A stretch of 64,000 bases of DNA, from the NCBI RefSeq assembly GCF_014648095.1, contig NZ_BMQL01000001.1, forward strand, positions 496,001 through 560,000, read 5' to 3'. This DNA is from Deinococcus ruber (GTDB taxonomy: Bacteria; Deinococcota; Deinococci; Deinococcales; Deinococcaceae). A model generated the notes under the pieces. The model worked only from the letters and a program-made list of their open reading frames with translations. It was not told the DNA's origin and ran no database searches. The stretch's first letter is position 1. Every line of letters begins with the position of its first letter. The translations under genes were made by a program, and so were the position numbers. Below, piece by piece: positions 18,466 through 27,434 of this stretch.

Positions 18466-21003
18466 GTGACGGCAACTTTTAACCGTGGATTGAAGGGCAC
18501 CGGCCACGGCGCGTTGCCCCCGATGCTCGAACAGTATGTGCGGCTGCGCGATGAGGTGGACGCGCAGCTTCCGAATGCGCTGCTGCTGTTTCAGTGCGGC
18601 GATTTCTACGAAACCTTTGGCGAAGACGCCGAACGCGCCGCCCGGCTGATGGGCCTGACGCTGACCCACAAGACCAGCAAGGATTTCTCGACGCCGATGG
18701 CGGGCCTGCCGGTACGGGCCGCCGACGCGCACATCGAGAAGCTGCTGAGTCAGGGCGTGCGGGTGGCTGTGGCCGACCAGCTGGAAGAGCCGGGCACTGG
18801 CCTGATGGACCGCAAGGTCACGCAGCTGCTGACGCCCGGCACCGTGACCGAAGAGCGGCTGCTGAGTGCCGACGAGAACTTTCTGGCGGCGGTGGCGACG
18901 GGCGACGGCTACGCGCTGGCGCTACTCGACCTCTCGACCGGAGAATTCCGCTGCGCCTCGTTTGGTACGCGGTCGGCCCTGTACGACGACCTCTCGCGCT
19001 GGCGGGCGCGTGAAGTGCTGCTGGCCCCCGAACTGGGCGGCAACGCGGCGCTGCTGGCCGACTTTCAGACGCGCTTCCCGGTGATGCTGTCGCACACCAG
19101 TTTTGATGAAGACGCCGCCAGAGCTGAGCTGCTGAGCGTGCTGGGCGACCTGCCCGCCAGCCTGAGTACGCCTGCGCTGATCCGGGCGTGCGGAGCGGTG
19201 CTCTCGTATGCACGGGGCACGCAGCAGGGGCGGCTGGAGATGGTGCGCCGCGTGTCGCGCTACGAGCCGGGGGCGCAGCTTCGGCTGAACGACTGGGCGC
19301 TGCGGGCGCTGGAGGTCTTTCATCCGCAACATCTGCACAGCGTTTCCGAAAGCACCCTGATCGGTGCACTGTCGGAAACGCGCAGTGCGGGCGGGCGGCG
19401 GCGGCTGAGATCGTGGCTGCGTGCGCCGCTGCGAGACGCCGTCAGCATCGCGGCGCGTCAGGGTGGCGTGGACGCGTTGCTGCGGGCGGGCGATCTGCGG
19501 CATGGCCTGCGGGCGCTGCTGTACCGCGCACACGATCTGGAACGGCTGGCAGCGCGGGTGGCGACCAGACGCGCCGGGCCGAGAGAGGTGGCGGCCCTCG
19601 CCCGCACGCTCGAACTGCTGCCCGACGCCGCTGCGCTGCTGGAAGGTCAGGAAGGTCTGCTGGGCAGCCTGAGAAACCGGCTGGGTGGCCTGCCCGACGT
19701 GGTGGCGCTGATCCGGGCGGCGCTGATCGAAGACCCGCCCATCCGCATCGGGGAAGGCGGCCTGATCCGCGAGGGCTTTCACGCCCACCTCGACGAGTTG
19801 CGCGGCGCGGCGCTGGGGCACCGGGGCTGGATTGCCGAACTGGAACTGTCCGAGCGGCAGCGCAGCGGCATTCAGAGTCTGAAGGTCGGATACAACAGCG
19901 TGTTCGGCTATTACCTGGAGATCAGCAGCGCCCATTACAGCCGCGTGCCCGCCGATTATCAGCAGGTTGCCACACTGAAGGACAGAGCCAGATTTACCCG
20001 CCCCGACCTGCGCGAACGCGAGCGCGAAATTGCGCGACTGGAAGGCGCGGCAGACCGCCTGGAAGCCGAGGTATTCAACGAATTGCGGGCCAGCCTGTCG
20101 CAGCATGCCGAGGCACTGAGCGAGGCGGCAGGCGCGGTGAGTGAGCTGGACGTGCTGGCAGCCCTCGCAGAAATCGCCGCCGAGCGCGGCTGGGTGCGTC
20201 CCATCACCAGCGACGGCCCGCTGCGGCTGACGCAGGCGCGACATCCGGTGGTCGAGCGCAGCGTGGGCGAACGCTTTGTACCCAACGACGCCGAGCTGCA
20301 CCACGAACGGCGCACGCTGCTGATTACCGGGCCGAATATGGCGGGCAAATCCACGTACCTGCGAACGGTGGCGCTGTGCGCTCTGCTGCACCAGATCGGC
20401 AGTTTCGTGCCTGCCGAACGCGCCGAGCTGCCGCTGTTCGACGCCATCCACACGCGCATCGGGGCCTCGGACGATCTGGCGGGCGGGCGCAGCACCTTCA
20501 TGGTCGAGATGTCGGAACTGGCCGACATTCTGCACGGGGCCACCGGACAGAGCCTGGTGATTCTGGACGAGGTGGGGCGCGGCACCAGCACGCTCGACGG
20601 GCAGGCCATCGCCCAGGCGGCGCTGGAGGGGCTGCACGCCACCGGGGCGTATACGCTGTTTGCCACGCATTACTTCGAGCTGACGCGGCTGGAAGGCCAG
20701 ATGCCGGGCCTACTGAATCTGCACGTCGCCGCCGAGGAAGAGCAGAACTCGCTGACCTTCTATCATCAGGTGATGCCGGGGGCCGCCCGCCACAGCTACG
20801 GCGTGGAAGTGGCGCGGCTGGCAGGGCTGCCGCAGGGCGTGACGGCACGAGCGGCGCAGCTTCTGGCGGGGCTGAACGCACACGGCGACGACGGACAGCT
20901 CAACCGCGAACTCGCGGCGCTGGATTTGAACAAGCTGACCCCGATGGGAGCGCTGGAATTGTTGCAGACGTGGCAGCGGGCAGCGCGGGGGGAAGAACGC
21001 TGA
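18466..21003 (+). CDS. mutS: DNA mismatch repair protein MutS
   Basis: Mismatch-recognition ATPase, 845 residues. N-terminal mismatch-binding motif GDFYETFGEDA (Phe47-Tyr-Glu49), connector and lever domains, Walker A LLITGPNMAGKSTYLRTVAL near 622, Walker B LVILDEVGRGTSTLDGQAIA, and the ABC-type His in TLFATHYFEL. The GTG at 18466 is supported by a TAGAAT -10 placed 6 nt upstream; a later ATG (MLEQYVRLRDEV) is the alternative. The 3' end overlaps the next gene by 1 nt (TGATG). mutL follows about 1.1 kb downstream after two A+T-richer accessory genes. Confidence 0.97.
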   Translation: MTATFNRGLKGTGHGALPPMLEQYVRLRDEVDAQLPNALLLFQCGDFYETFGEDAERAARLMGLTLTHKTSKDFSTPMAGLPVRAADAHIEKLLSQGVRVAVADQLEEPGTGLMDRKVTQLLTPGTVTEERLLSADENFLAAVATGDGYALALLDLSTGEFRCASFGTRSALYDDLSRWRAREVLLAPELGGNAALLADFQTRFPVMLSHTSFDEDAARAELLSVLGDLPASLSTPALIRACGAVLSYARGTQQGRLEMVRRVSRYEPGAQLRLNDWALRALEVFHPQHLHSVSESTLIGALSETRSAGGRRRLRSWLRAPLRDAVSIAARQGGVDALLRAGDLRHGLRALLYRAHDLERLAARVATRRAGPREVAALARTLELLPDAAALLEGQEGLLGSLRNRLGGLPDVVALIRAALIEDPPIRIGEGGLIREGFHAHLDELRGAALGHRGWIAELELSERQRSGIQSLKVGYNSVFGYYLEISSAHYSRVPADYQQVATLKDRARFTRPDLREREREIARLEGAADRLEAEVFNELRASLSQHAEALSEAAGAVSELDVLAALAEIAAERGWVRPITSDGPLRLTQARHPVVERSVGERFVPNDAELHHERRTLLITGPNMAGKSTYLRTVALCALLHQIGSFVPAERAELPLFDAIHTRIGASDDLAGGRSTFMVEMSELADILHGATGQSLVILDEVGRGTSTLDGQAIAQAALEGLHATGAYTLFATHYFELTRLEGQMPGLLNLHVAAEEEQNSLTFYHQVMPGAARHSYGVEVARLAGLPQGVTARAAQLLAGLNAHGDDGQLNRELAALDLNKLTPMGALELLQTWQRAARGEER

Positions 21004-21452
21004 TGATTGATGAGGTGCGCGACACTTCAATATGTTTGGCCCAGCAGGGGAAGTATTCAGTCTGGGGCGACTTTGAATACATCTCTATCAAGTACATAGA
21101 CGGGAGAATCTGGCAAATTGGCTCGATGTACGGCGATCCGCAAGCTGCTCTCATCACCTGGGATGAACGTTACGCTGTCATTATCGGCTGCGGAGTCATG
21201 ATCTGCGATCTTCAGCGCTTCGGAGAGCGTGTCCGCGACAGTTTGACGTGGGAAAAATCGCCTGTTGTTCATCTTATGGCAGATCCTGAAAACATCTGGT
21301 GGTTCTCTGCGGTTGAACAGGTCTTGCAAGATGATGTACGGAGCGAACTGCGAATTGCCACCGATCTGAAAGATGAACACGTGGGAATTTATAGCCTCAA
21401 TCCAGCAACCTTTGAATTTAAACCCGTCCCATTGGGGCAACCACTGCCATGA
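21003..21452 (+). CDS. Hypothetical protein between mutS and mutL
   Basis: 149-residue soluble protein of unknown family, rich in aromatic residues and beta-strand-like segments (GKYSVWGDFEYISIKYIDGRI, ERYAVIIGCGVMICDL, PENIWWFSAVEQVL). No signal peptide, membrane segment or catalytic motif is evident; it may be an immunity- or sensor-like small domain, but nothing proves this. The ATG at 21003 overlaps the mutS TGA by 1 nt, and the stop overlaps the following GNAT gene by 4 nt, so translation is coupled along the string. Base composition is lower in G+C than mutS and mutL, suggesting transfer. Confidence 0.75.
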   Translation: MIDEVRDTSICLAQQGKYSVWGDFEYISIKYIDGRIWQIGSMYGDPQAALITWDERYAVIIGCGVMICDLQRFGERVRDSLTWEKSPVVHLMADPENIWWFSAVEQVLQDDVRSELRIATDLKDEHVGIYSLNPATFEFKPVPLGQPLP

Positions 21453-22021
21453 TCATGAGTAATGGGATGATCGTTCGGCAGGCGATAGAAGCCGACGTGG
21501 GAGCCATCGCCCGCATCTGTAGCGAGAGCTGGCGAGTCACTTACAAGAACATCATGTCATCGAGAGCGATTGAGCAAGGCATCAGAAGACGCTTTAAACG
21601 CAAAACAATTTACCAGCAAGTATGTAGCCCCGTTGAATGGAAAGGATGGCTCATTGCCGAAGCCGAAGGAAAAGTGGTGGGGGTGGGACTGCGCTCCCGC
21701 ATTTCAAACTTTCACGTCACCATTGAAGAATTGAATATAGATTCAACATTTTTCAGGCAAGGCATAGGGCGTAGCCTAATAGAAGAGATGACACGACTTG
21801 CTCGTGTACATGAGGCGATTCTTCAATCGGTGTCTGTTATTGGAGGGAGCAGCACAGCAATCAGCTTCTATGAATCATTGGGGTTTGAGTTTGCCTATGC
21901 ATCACACGGTATACATAAAATTACACGCGAACCTACTTTTGTAGTGCGGTTAAGACGATACTTGGAATCCGAGTCTGAAAGAAGACTGATTTTAGAACGC
22001 TGGCATGGGCAAAACAGATGA
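21449..22021 (+). CDS. GNAT-family N-acetyltransferase
   Basis: 190 residues. The GNAT fold is recognisable: N-terminal IVRQAIEADVGAIARICSESW, the acetyl-CoA pyrophosphate loop FRQGIGRSLIEEM (R/Q-x-x-G-x-G/A type), and the C-terminal strand-helix AISFYESLGFEFAYASHG. Substrate unknown; GNAT enzymes acetylate small molecules, peptides, tRNA or toxin targets. It overlaps the preceding gene by 4 nt (ATGA). The DNA is A+T-rich compared with mutS/mutL (23 of 60 bases G or C at 21901-21960), indicating insertion between the two repair genes. Start at 21449 (MIMSNGMIV); nearby internal ATG codons are possible. Confidence 0.88.
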   Translation: MIMSNGMIVRQAIEADVGAIARICSESWRVTYKNIMSSRAIEQGIRRRFKRKTIYQQVCSPVEWKGWLIAEAEGKVVGVGLRSRISNFHVTIEELNIDSTFFRQGIGRSLIEEMTRLARVHEAILQSVSVIGGSSTAISFYESLGFEFAYASHGIHKITREPTFVVRLRRYLESESERRLILERWHGQNR

Positions 22022-22087
22022 ACGAGAAGATAGGCAAGCAGAAGATAGGAATGGTGGGCTGATGTTCATTCAAGTCTTGTGGCTCGT

Positions 22088-22115
22088 CATCACCCATCCC
22101 GCATCACTCATCACG
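22088..22115 (+). repeat. CATCAC-rich intergenic segment before mutL
   Basis: Short imperfect iteration of CATCAC/CATCCC units directly upstream of mutL. Related CATCACGCATCAC-type sequence occurs at 56250-56262 (and, inverted, at 56170-56182). Confidence 0.45.
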
Positions 22116-22116
22116 T

Positions 22117-23808
22117 ATGTCTGATATCCGCCTCCTCTCACCCGAAATCGCCCGCCAGATCGCGGCAGGCGAGGTCGTGTCGCGCCCTTTAGACGCCGTG
22201 CGCGAGCTGGTAGACAACGCGTTGGATGCTGGGGCCACCCGTATCGAAATCGAGCTGGAAGGCGGCGGGCTGCGGCTCTTGCGGGTGCGCGACAACGGTG
22301 TGGGCATTCCCGAAGATCAGGTGAGTCTGGCCCCGCTGCGGCATGCCACCAGCAAACTCGAATCGGTGGAGCGCGTAACCACGCTGGGCTTCCGGGGCGA
22401 GGCGCTGTGGGCGCTGGCCCAGGCGGGGCGGCTGACGCTGCTGACCCGTCCTGCCGCCCAACTGGGAGCCGTGCAGCTCGAAGCGCACCAGGGGTCGGTG
22501 ACGGTGCGCCGCGTGAGCGCCCCCGCCGGAACGAGCGTCAGCATCACCGAGCTGTTCGGGCATCTGCCCGCCCGCCTGCGAACTCAGGCTGCGCCCGCCG
22601 CCGAGGTGCGCGAGGTGGTGACGCTGCTGAGCCGCTACGTGCTGCATCATCCGGTGCTGCACTGGCGCCTGACCGTGGACGGTGAACCCCGGCTGCAACA
22701 CGCGCCGGGCGACGTGCGCGGGGCAGTGGGCAGCGTGTACGGCCCGCTGAGTGCCAATAGGGTGCTGAAACTCGACGCCCAGGCCGGAACGCTGCGGCTG
22801 GAAGGCGTGCTGAGCCGTCCGGAACTGACCCGCCCCCGCCGCGACCGAATGCACTTCTCGGTGAACGGGCGACCGGTGCTGGCCCCGCCCGAGCTGGAGA
22901 AAGCGGTCATAGACGGGTACGCCGAGTTGCTTCCAGCGGGGCAGGCTCCGCTGTGCGTGCTGAATCTGACGCTGCCGCCGGAAGACGTGAATCCGAATGT
23001 CCACCCGGCGAAGGCGCACGTGGCGCTGGCCGACCTGCCTGCCCTGGCAGAACACGTCCAACACCTCGTTTCGCAGGCGCTCAGCACACACCCGCTGGCG
23101 GGACAGATTCCGGCACTTCGGATGCCCGCGCCCACGACTGGCCTGACGAATGCCGCCCCAGCAGCGGGCAACAGCACGTTCCCGGCGCTGCGGCCTCTGG
23201 GCGTGCTCAGCGAGCTGTATCTGCTGGCAGAAGGCGACGCGGGCGCGGGCGACCTGTGGATCGTGGATGTACACGCCGCCCACGAGCGCGTGCTGTACGA
23301 GCGCCTGACCCGGGAACTGGAGGCGACTGCACCGCTGGAACTGCCCGAACCCGAGTTGCTGCACCTGACACCCGGCCAGCTTTCCCGCCTGCACGAGCGA
23401 GACGCCGAGTTGCGCGGCTGGGGGCTGGATATCGAGCCTTTCGGCGCGGGGCTGGCACGGCTGCGCTCGCTGCCTGCCGCCTTTGCCGCGCTGAGCGTGC
23501 CCCGGCTGCACGAGCTGATCGTGGAAACCGCGCTGGGCGACGCCCCCGACCCACGCCGCGACCTGTTGGGGCGGCTCGCCTGCGCCCCTGCGCTGAAAGC
23601 AGGCCGCGTCACACTGGAGAATGGCAGCGCCAGTCTGGTGGCCCTGATGGCCTGCGATCAGCCGTGGGCCTGCCCGCACGGACGCCCTACCGTGCTGCGG
23701 CTCTCGGAACGCGACCTTGCCCACGCTTTCGGGCGCAGATCGGCGCGGGACGTGGCGCGGGGGCGCGACGTGAGCGAGGCCAAAGTGGAACGGGAAGAAG
23801 CGGGCTGA
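22117..23808 (+). CDS. mutL: DNA mismatch repair protein MutL
   Basis: GHKL-ATPase coordinator of mismatch repair, 563 residues. ATPase motifs: PEIARQIAAGEVVSRP, VRELVDNALDAGATRI, RVRDNGVGI, and TLGFRGEALWALAQ. The C-terminal dimerisation domain contains VDVHAAHERVLYERL, which corresponds to the endonuclease motif DQHA-x2-E-x4-E with Val in place of Gln, plus a CPHGRPT motif near the end. It is therefore probably a nicking MutL as in bacteria lacking MutH. Start ATG at 22117 (MSDIRLLSPEIA); no clear ribosome site. Separated from mutS by two accessory genes. Confidence 0.97.
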   Translation: MSDIRLLSPEIARQIAAGEVVSRPLDAVRELVDNALDAGATRIEIELEGGGLRLLRVRDNGVGIPEDQVSLAPLRHATSKLESVERVTTLGFRGEALWALAQAGRLTLLTRPAAQLGAVQLEAHQGSVTVRRVSAPAGTSVSITELFGHLPARLRTQAAPAAEVREVVTLLSRYVLHHPVLHWRLTVDGEPRLQHAPGDVRGAVGSVYGPLSANRVLKLDAQAGTLRLEGVLSRPELTRPRRDRMHFSVNGRPVLAPPELEKAVIDGYAELLPAGQAPLCVLNLTLPPEDVNPNVHPAKAHVALADLPALAEHVQHLVSQALSTHPLAGQIPALRMPAPTTGLTNAAPAAGNSTFPALRPLGVLSELYLLAEGDAGAGDLWIVDVHAAHERVLYERLTRELEATAPLELPEPELLHLTPGQLSRLHERDAELRGWGLDIEPFGAGLARLRSLPAAFAALSVPRLHELIVETALGDAPDPRRDLLGRLACAPALKAGRVTLENGSASLVALMACDQPWACPHGRPTVLRLSERDLAHAFGRRSARDVARGRDVSEAKVEREEAG

Positions 23809-23851
23809 ACGAAAAGTCTGTTTCGACGCTTTCGCTTTCAATTCTGTCGGC

Positions 23852-24403
23852 TCAGGGCTGCCGTTCCAGCGCCGCTAACCAGCGTGCCGCCTCGCCAGGA
23901 CGACGAAATCTCAGCACCGTCAGATGCGGATAATTTGCCAGCTTGCCCGGCATCTCGCGTCTGAGCCGCCAGTGACTGCGGAAAAACCACGCCATGATGC
24001 CCCCGCGTGAAAACAGCGCTGTCAGCAGGCTTTCACGGTTACCGTTCCACAGTTCCTGCCTGGTCAGTCCTCGGCCCAGCGTGCGCCGCAGCAGCCGCCA
24101 GAACACCAGCGGAGCCGAGTAGTCGAGCCAGATGAGCGTGTCGGCCCGCGCCCAGCCGATATCCTGGGCTTTGCTGTAATTGCCGTCCATTACCCAGGCG
24201 GGCTGAGCGCTGAAGGCGTCCACCGCTGCCCGGAACTGTTCGAGCGGCGCTTCCTGCCAGTTCGGAAGGTGATTCCAGGCGTCCTGTTCGGCGTGCGGAA
24301 TGCCCAGCCGCGCCGCAATCGCCCGCGCAAGCGTGGTCTTTCCGCTGCCCGACGTTCCGGCAACGATCAAACGGGAAGGCGCTGGGACAGGAGGTGCAGA
24401 CAT
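23852..24403 (-). CDS. P-loop NTPase, adenylate-kinase-like / topology-modulation-type protein
   Basis: 183 residues with Walker A at residues 16-24 (GTSGSGKTT), PHAEQDAWNHLPNWQEAP following in the acceptor-binding position, and VMDGNYSKAQDIGWARADTLIWLDY, all as in the FlaR/topology-modulation group of small nucleotide-kinase-like ATPases. The actual substrate is unknown. ATG at 24403 (MSAPPVPAPSRL) is the last in-frame start before the P-loop. Its start lies 61 nt downstream of the GH13 amylase stop (24465) on the same strand, so it may be co-transcribed with it. Confidence 0.8.
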   Translation of the reverse strand: MSAPPVPAPSRLIVAGTSGSGKTTLARAIAARLGIPHAEQDAWNHLPNWQEAPLEQFRAAVDAFSAQPAWVMDGNYSKAQDIGWARADTLIWLDYSAPLVFWRLLRRTLGRGLTRQELWNGNRESLLTALFSRGGIMAWFFRSHWRLRREMPGKLANYPHLTVLRFRRPGEAARWLAALERQP

Positions 24404-24464
24404 CCGGCCATTCAAGCACGCGGGGCTGCTCCCCACATCGGCCAGATGGCGGAGTGGCGCTGAA

Positions 24465-25901
24465 TTACGCCTGCACCAGCACCACCGCGCCGCGTGCCGG
24501 AACATCCAGCGTGCCCGCGCCCGTGACCTTCAGCACCGTCCCGCTCAGCACGTCGCGGAAGGTACCCGGCTTCATCCCGGTGAGTGGGGCCTTCTGCACG
24601 TCCTGGGCGGTATTCATCAGTACGTAGGCGGCCTCGCTGCCGGAAATGCGGCTGTAGATCAGCAGGTCGTGGTCGGCGTACAGCACGCCGAAAGTGCCGC
24701 GTTGCAGCGCTTTGCTGGCGTGCCGCGCCGCCGTCAGGGTGCGGATCAGCGTCAGGGTGTCCTGCTGCCAGCTCGCCTCGTCGTTCCAGGGAAAGGCGCG
24801 GCGGCAGTCGGGGTCGGGGCCGCCGGGCAAGCCGATCTCGTCGCCGTAATACAGACACGGTGCGCCGACATACGTGAGCTGGAAGGCCAGCGCCAGCCGG
24901 TGCGCCCCGTGGTCGCCGCCCACCACGCTGATAAACCGGGCGGTGTCGTGGCTGTCGAGCAGATTCATCTGAGCCTGCACGATCTCGGGCGCGTACATCT
25001 GCGACACCTGAAGCATGCGCTGGGCAAAACCGGCGGTGTCGATGGGGTCTACATGCCCGGTGCCGCTGGCCTCGTTCATGCGGTTGTCGATGCTGTCCAC
25101 GCCGAAATACGCGATGCAGGGCCGGGTGAACGGATAATTCATCACCGCGTCGAACTGATCGCCCTCCAGCCAGCGGTGAGCGTCTCCCCAGATTTCGCCC
25201 ACGATGTACGCCTCTGGATTGATGGCCTTGACCCGCCGCCGGAACTCGCGCCAGAACTCGTCGTCGTCGATCTCGTTGGGCACGTCCAGCCTCCAGCCGT
25301 CGATGCCCATCTGCATCCAGTACTCCGCGACCTTCCACAGAAACTCGCGCACGGCCTGGGTATCGGTGTTGAATTTCGGCAGTGCTCGGTTCCCCCACCA
25401 CGCGGCGTAGTTGGCGGGCTTGGAGTCGTCGTAGGCCGACAGCGGAAACGGCCCGGCGTGGAACCAGTCGAGATACGCGCTGTCCTGGCCCTGCTCCAGC
25501 AGGTCATTGAACTGGAAAAACCCGCGTGAGGCGTGATTGAACACCCCGTCCAGCACCACCCGGATGCCGCGTGCGTGGGCCGCGTCGATCACCTCGCGCA
25601 GCGCGTCGTTGCCGCCCAGCATCGGATCGACCTGGTAGTAATCGTGGGTGTGATAGCGGTGGTTGCTGGCCGACTGAAACACCGGGCAGAAATACAGCGC
25701 GTTCACGCCCAGGCTGGCGATGTGGTCGAGCCGCTCCACCACGCCGAGCAGGTCGCCGCCCTGGTACTTGTGAAAGGTCGGCAACTCGCCCCACGCCTGA
25801 AGGTGGTTGGCCTTGGCAACGCGCACGCTCTGAGCAAAACGGTCGGGGAAGATCTGATAGAAAACGGCGTCTTTGACCCAGTCAGGAGTGCGAATATCCA
25901 C
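24465..25901 (-). CDS. GH13 alpha-amylase-family glycoside hydrolase (cyclomaltodextrinase/neopullulanase-like)
   Basis: 478 residues, cytoplasmic (no signal peptide). The catalytic triad is in place: nucleophile Asp in GWRLDVPNE, acid/base Glu in VGEIWGD, transition-state Asp in [10 protein letters not shown]. Substrate-site motifs [25 protein letters not shown] and [15 protein letters not shown] match the neopullulanase/cyclomaltodextrinase subgroup, but the N-terminal domain of that subgroup is absent, as in shorter intracellular alpha-glucan hydrolases. GTG start at 25901 ([22 protein letters not shown]), supported by TAGACT exactly 6 nt upstream. Likely role: breakdown of maltodextrins or glycogen-derived oligosaccharides. 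Confidence 0.93.
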   Translation of the reverse strand: MDIRTPDWVKDAVFYQIFPDRFAQSVRVAKANHLQAWGELPTFHKYQGGDLLGVVERLDHIASLGVNALYFCPVFQSASNHRYHTHDYYQVDPMLGGNDALREVIDAAHARGIRVVLDGVFNHASRGFFQFNDLLEQGQDSAYLDWFHAGPFPLSAYDDSKPANYAAWWGNRALPKFNTDTQAVREFLWKVAEYWMQMGIDGWRLDVPNEIDDDEFWREFRRRVKAINPEAYIVGEIWGDAHRWLEGDQFDAVMNYPFTRPCIAYFGVDSIDNRMNEASGTGHVDPIDTAGFAQRMLQVSQMYAPEIVQAQMNLLDSHDTARFISVVGGDHGAHRLALAFQLTYVGAPCLYYGDEIGLPGGPDPDCRRAFPWNDEASWQQDTLTLIRTLTAARHASKALQRGTFGVLYADHDLLIYSRISGSEAAYVLMNTAQDVQKAPLTGMKPGTFRDVLSGTVLKVTGAGTLDVPARGAVVLVQA

Positions 25902-25907
25902 ACGGGC

Positions 25908-25913
25908 AGTCTA
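25908..25913 (-). promoter_or_regulatory. -10 element of a leaderless transcript (GH13 gene)
   Basis: TAGACT on the minus strand, 6 nt before the GTG start at 25901. Confidence 0.6.
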
Positions 25914-25956
25914 GCGGAAACGGTCGACATTAAACTTAGCTAAAGGCTACCAATCT

Positions 25957-27270
25957 TCAGTCTTCAGGGGACGCTGTGGGCGCTGAATCGGCCCAGGCCA
26001 GCAGCCAGCGGCGGGCCTGTTCGGGGGTGGCCACATCGCCCAGCGCGGCAGCCTCGTTCAGCGCCCGCACCGCCGCGCCCACGCCCGGCCCGGGGGGCAG
26101 ATTCAGCAGCGCCATGATGTCCTGTCCGGTCAGCAGCGGTGGGGGCGGCGCGGGCTGGTCTTCCAGGGCTGCCAGCACCCGGTCGATGCCCTGGGCATAG
26201 TGCAGCCTCGAAGCTTCGCTGCTCAGGGGGCCGCGTGCCGCCTCGCGGTCGGCCAGCATCAACGACAGCAGCTCAGGCAGCAGGTCGCGGCGGCGATGCA
26301 CAAAGCGTCTGGCAGCGCGTTCGTCTGCTGGCAGCGGCACCATATGAGCGGCGATCAGCCTGCCCACCCGCTCACTCAGCGCCGATGCCTCTCGCAGACG
26401 GTCGAGCATTCGCCTGCTCATCTCGGCTCCCAGTCGGTCATGACCGTAAAAATGCACCTCGCCCCCGGTCTGACTGCGGCTGCGCGGCTTGCCGACATCG
26501 TGCAGCAGCGTGGCCCAGCGCAGATCGAGCGGCGCGGCAGGAAAGCGCTGTAACAGCTGATGCAGCGCCTCGACGCCGTGCCGGAATACGTCCAGATGAT
26601 GAAACCCGCCCTGCTCCAGCCCGATGCCCTCGCGCAGTTCCGGCAGGTACAGGGCCAGCAGACCCAGCTCTTCCAGCAGCAGAATGCCGCGTGCGGCCTG
26701 TGGGTGCAGCAGAAGGGCGTGCAGTTCCTCGCGGACGCGCTCCGGGGCGGGCAGCGGCAATCCCGACGCCGCCAGTGCCATCACGGTGCGGCGCGTGGCG
26801 GGTTCCAGCGTCAGATCGAGCGTCAGCGACAGGCGGGCGGCCCGCAGCAGGCGCAGCGGATCGGCCCGCAGATTCTCGGCGCTGACCATTCGGAGCAGCC
26901 GCCTTTTCAGGTCGCGTTCGCCGCCGAGCGGGTCGCTCAGTTGCCCGTCGGGGTGCAGGGCCAGCGCATTGACCGTGAAGTCGCGGCGGCGCAGATCGGC
27001 GTTCAAGTCGGCGGGCAACGGCACGAAGTCGTGTTGCTCGTGCCCCGACACCACCCGGTAATAGCCGCGCACCTCGTCGAGTGCGAACATGGCCCCGCCC
27101 AGATGAGCCGTCAATGTCTCTGCGGCGGCCTTCGGCTGAGGCGCGGCCCAGTCCCAGTCCTTCGGCAGACCGCCGCGCACAAGGTCGCGGGCCGCGCCGC
27201 CAACCAGCACCGCTCCACTCGGCCAGAGCTGCCGGACCACAGCAGGAAGACTGGGCGCACGCCGGAACAT
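25957..27270 (-). CDS. CCA-adding / poly(A) polymerase family nucleotidyltransferase with HD domain
   Basis: 437 residues. Class II nucleotidyltransferase head: [23 protein letters not shown], where DWD supplies the two metal-binding Asp residues, and [28 protein letters not shown]. The neck/body includes [16 protein letters not shown]-terminal HD domain is present ([12 protein letters not shown], then RLIAAHM). Deinococcus is known to split CCA addition between separate CC-adding and A-adding enzymes; whether this is one of them, a full CCA enzyme or a poly(A) polymerase cannot be settled by eye. ATG at 27270, with TAGCCT 6 nt upstream suggesting a leaderless mRNA. Confidence 0.9.
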   Translation of the reverse strand: MFRRAPSLPAVVRQLWPSGAVLVGGAARDLVRGGLPKDWDWAAPQPKAAAETLTAHLGGAMFALDEVRGYYRVVSGHEQHDFVPLPADLNADLRRRDFTVNALALHPDGQLSDPLGGERDLKRRLLRMVSAENLRADPLRLLRAARLSLTLDLTLEPATRRTVMALAASGLPLPAPERVREELHALLLHPQAARGILLLEELGLLALYLPELREGIGLEQGGFHHLDVFRHGVEALHQLLQRFPAAPLDLRWATLLHDVGKPRSRSQTGGEVHFYGHDRLGAEMSRRMLDRLREASALSERVGRLIAAHMVPLPADERAARRFVHRRRDLLPELLSLMLADREAARGPLSSEASRLHYAQGIDRVLAALEDQPAPPPPLLTGQDIMALLNLPPGPGVGAAVRALNEAAALGDVATPEQARRWLLAWADSAPTASPED

Positions 27271-27276
27271 ACGCGC

Positions 27277-27282
27277 AGGCTA
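27277..27282 (-). promoter_or_regulatory. -10 element of a leaderless transcript (nucleotidyltransferase gene)
   Basis: TAGCCT on the minus strand, 6 nt before the ATG at 27270. Confidence 0.55.
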
Positions 27283-27422
27283 GCGCAGAGGCGCGGCTGT
27301 TCCAGCAGGCTGCGCTCACGCATCACGGCCCGGCCAACCGGGCGAGAATGCCCAGCATCCTGAAAGGCAGCCTGGACGCACTCAACGCTTCTCCGCGTGA
27401 CAATCAGAACATACCCGCGACC

Positions 27423-27428
27423 TATCAT
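27423..27428 (+). promoter_or_regulatory. -10 element of a leaderless transcript (lipoprotein gene)
   Basis: TATCAT exactly 6 nt before the ATG at 27435. Confidence 0.55.
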
Positions 27429-27434
27429 GAAGTG

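Noticed and set aside
22189..23841. 550-codon minus-strand frame opposite mutL
   Set aside because: Antisense shadow; mutL carries all conserved motifs.
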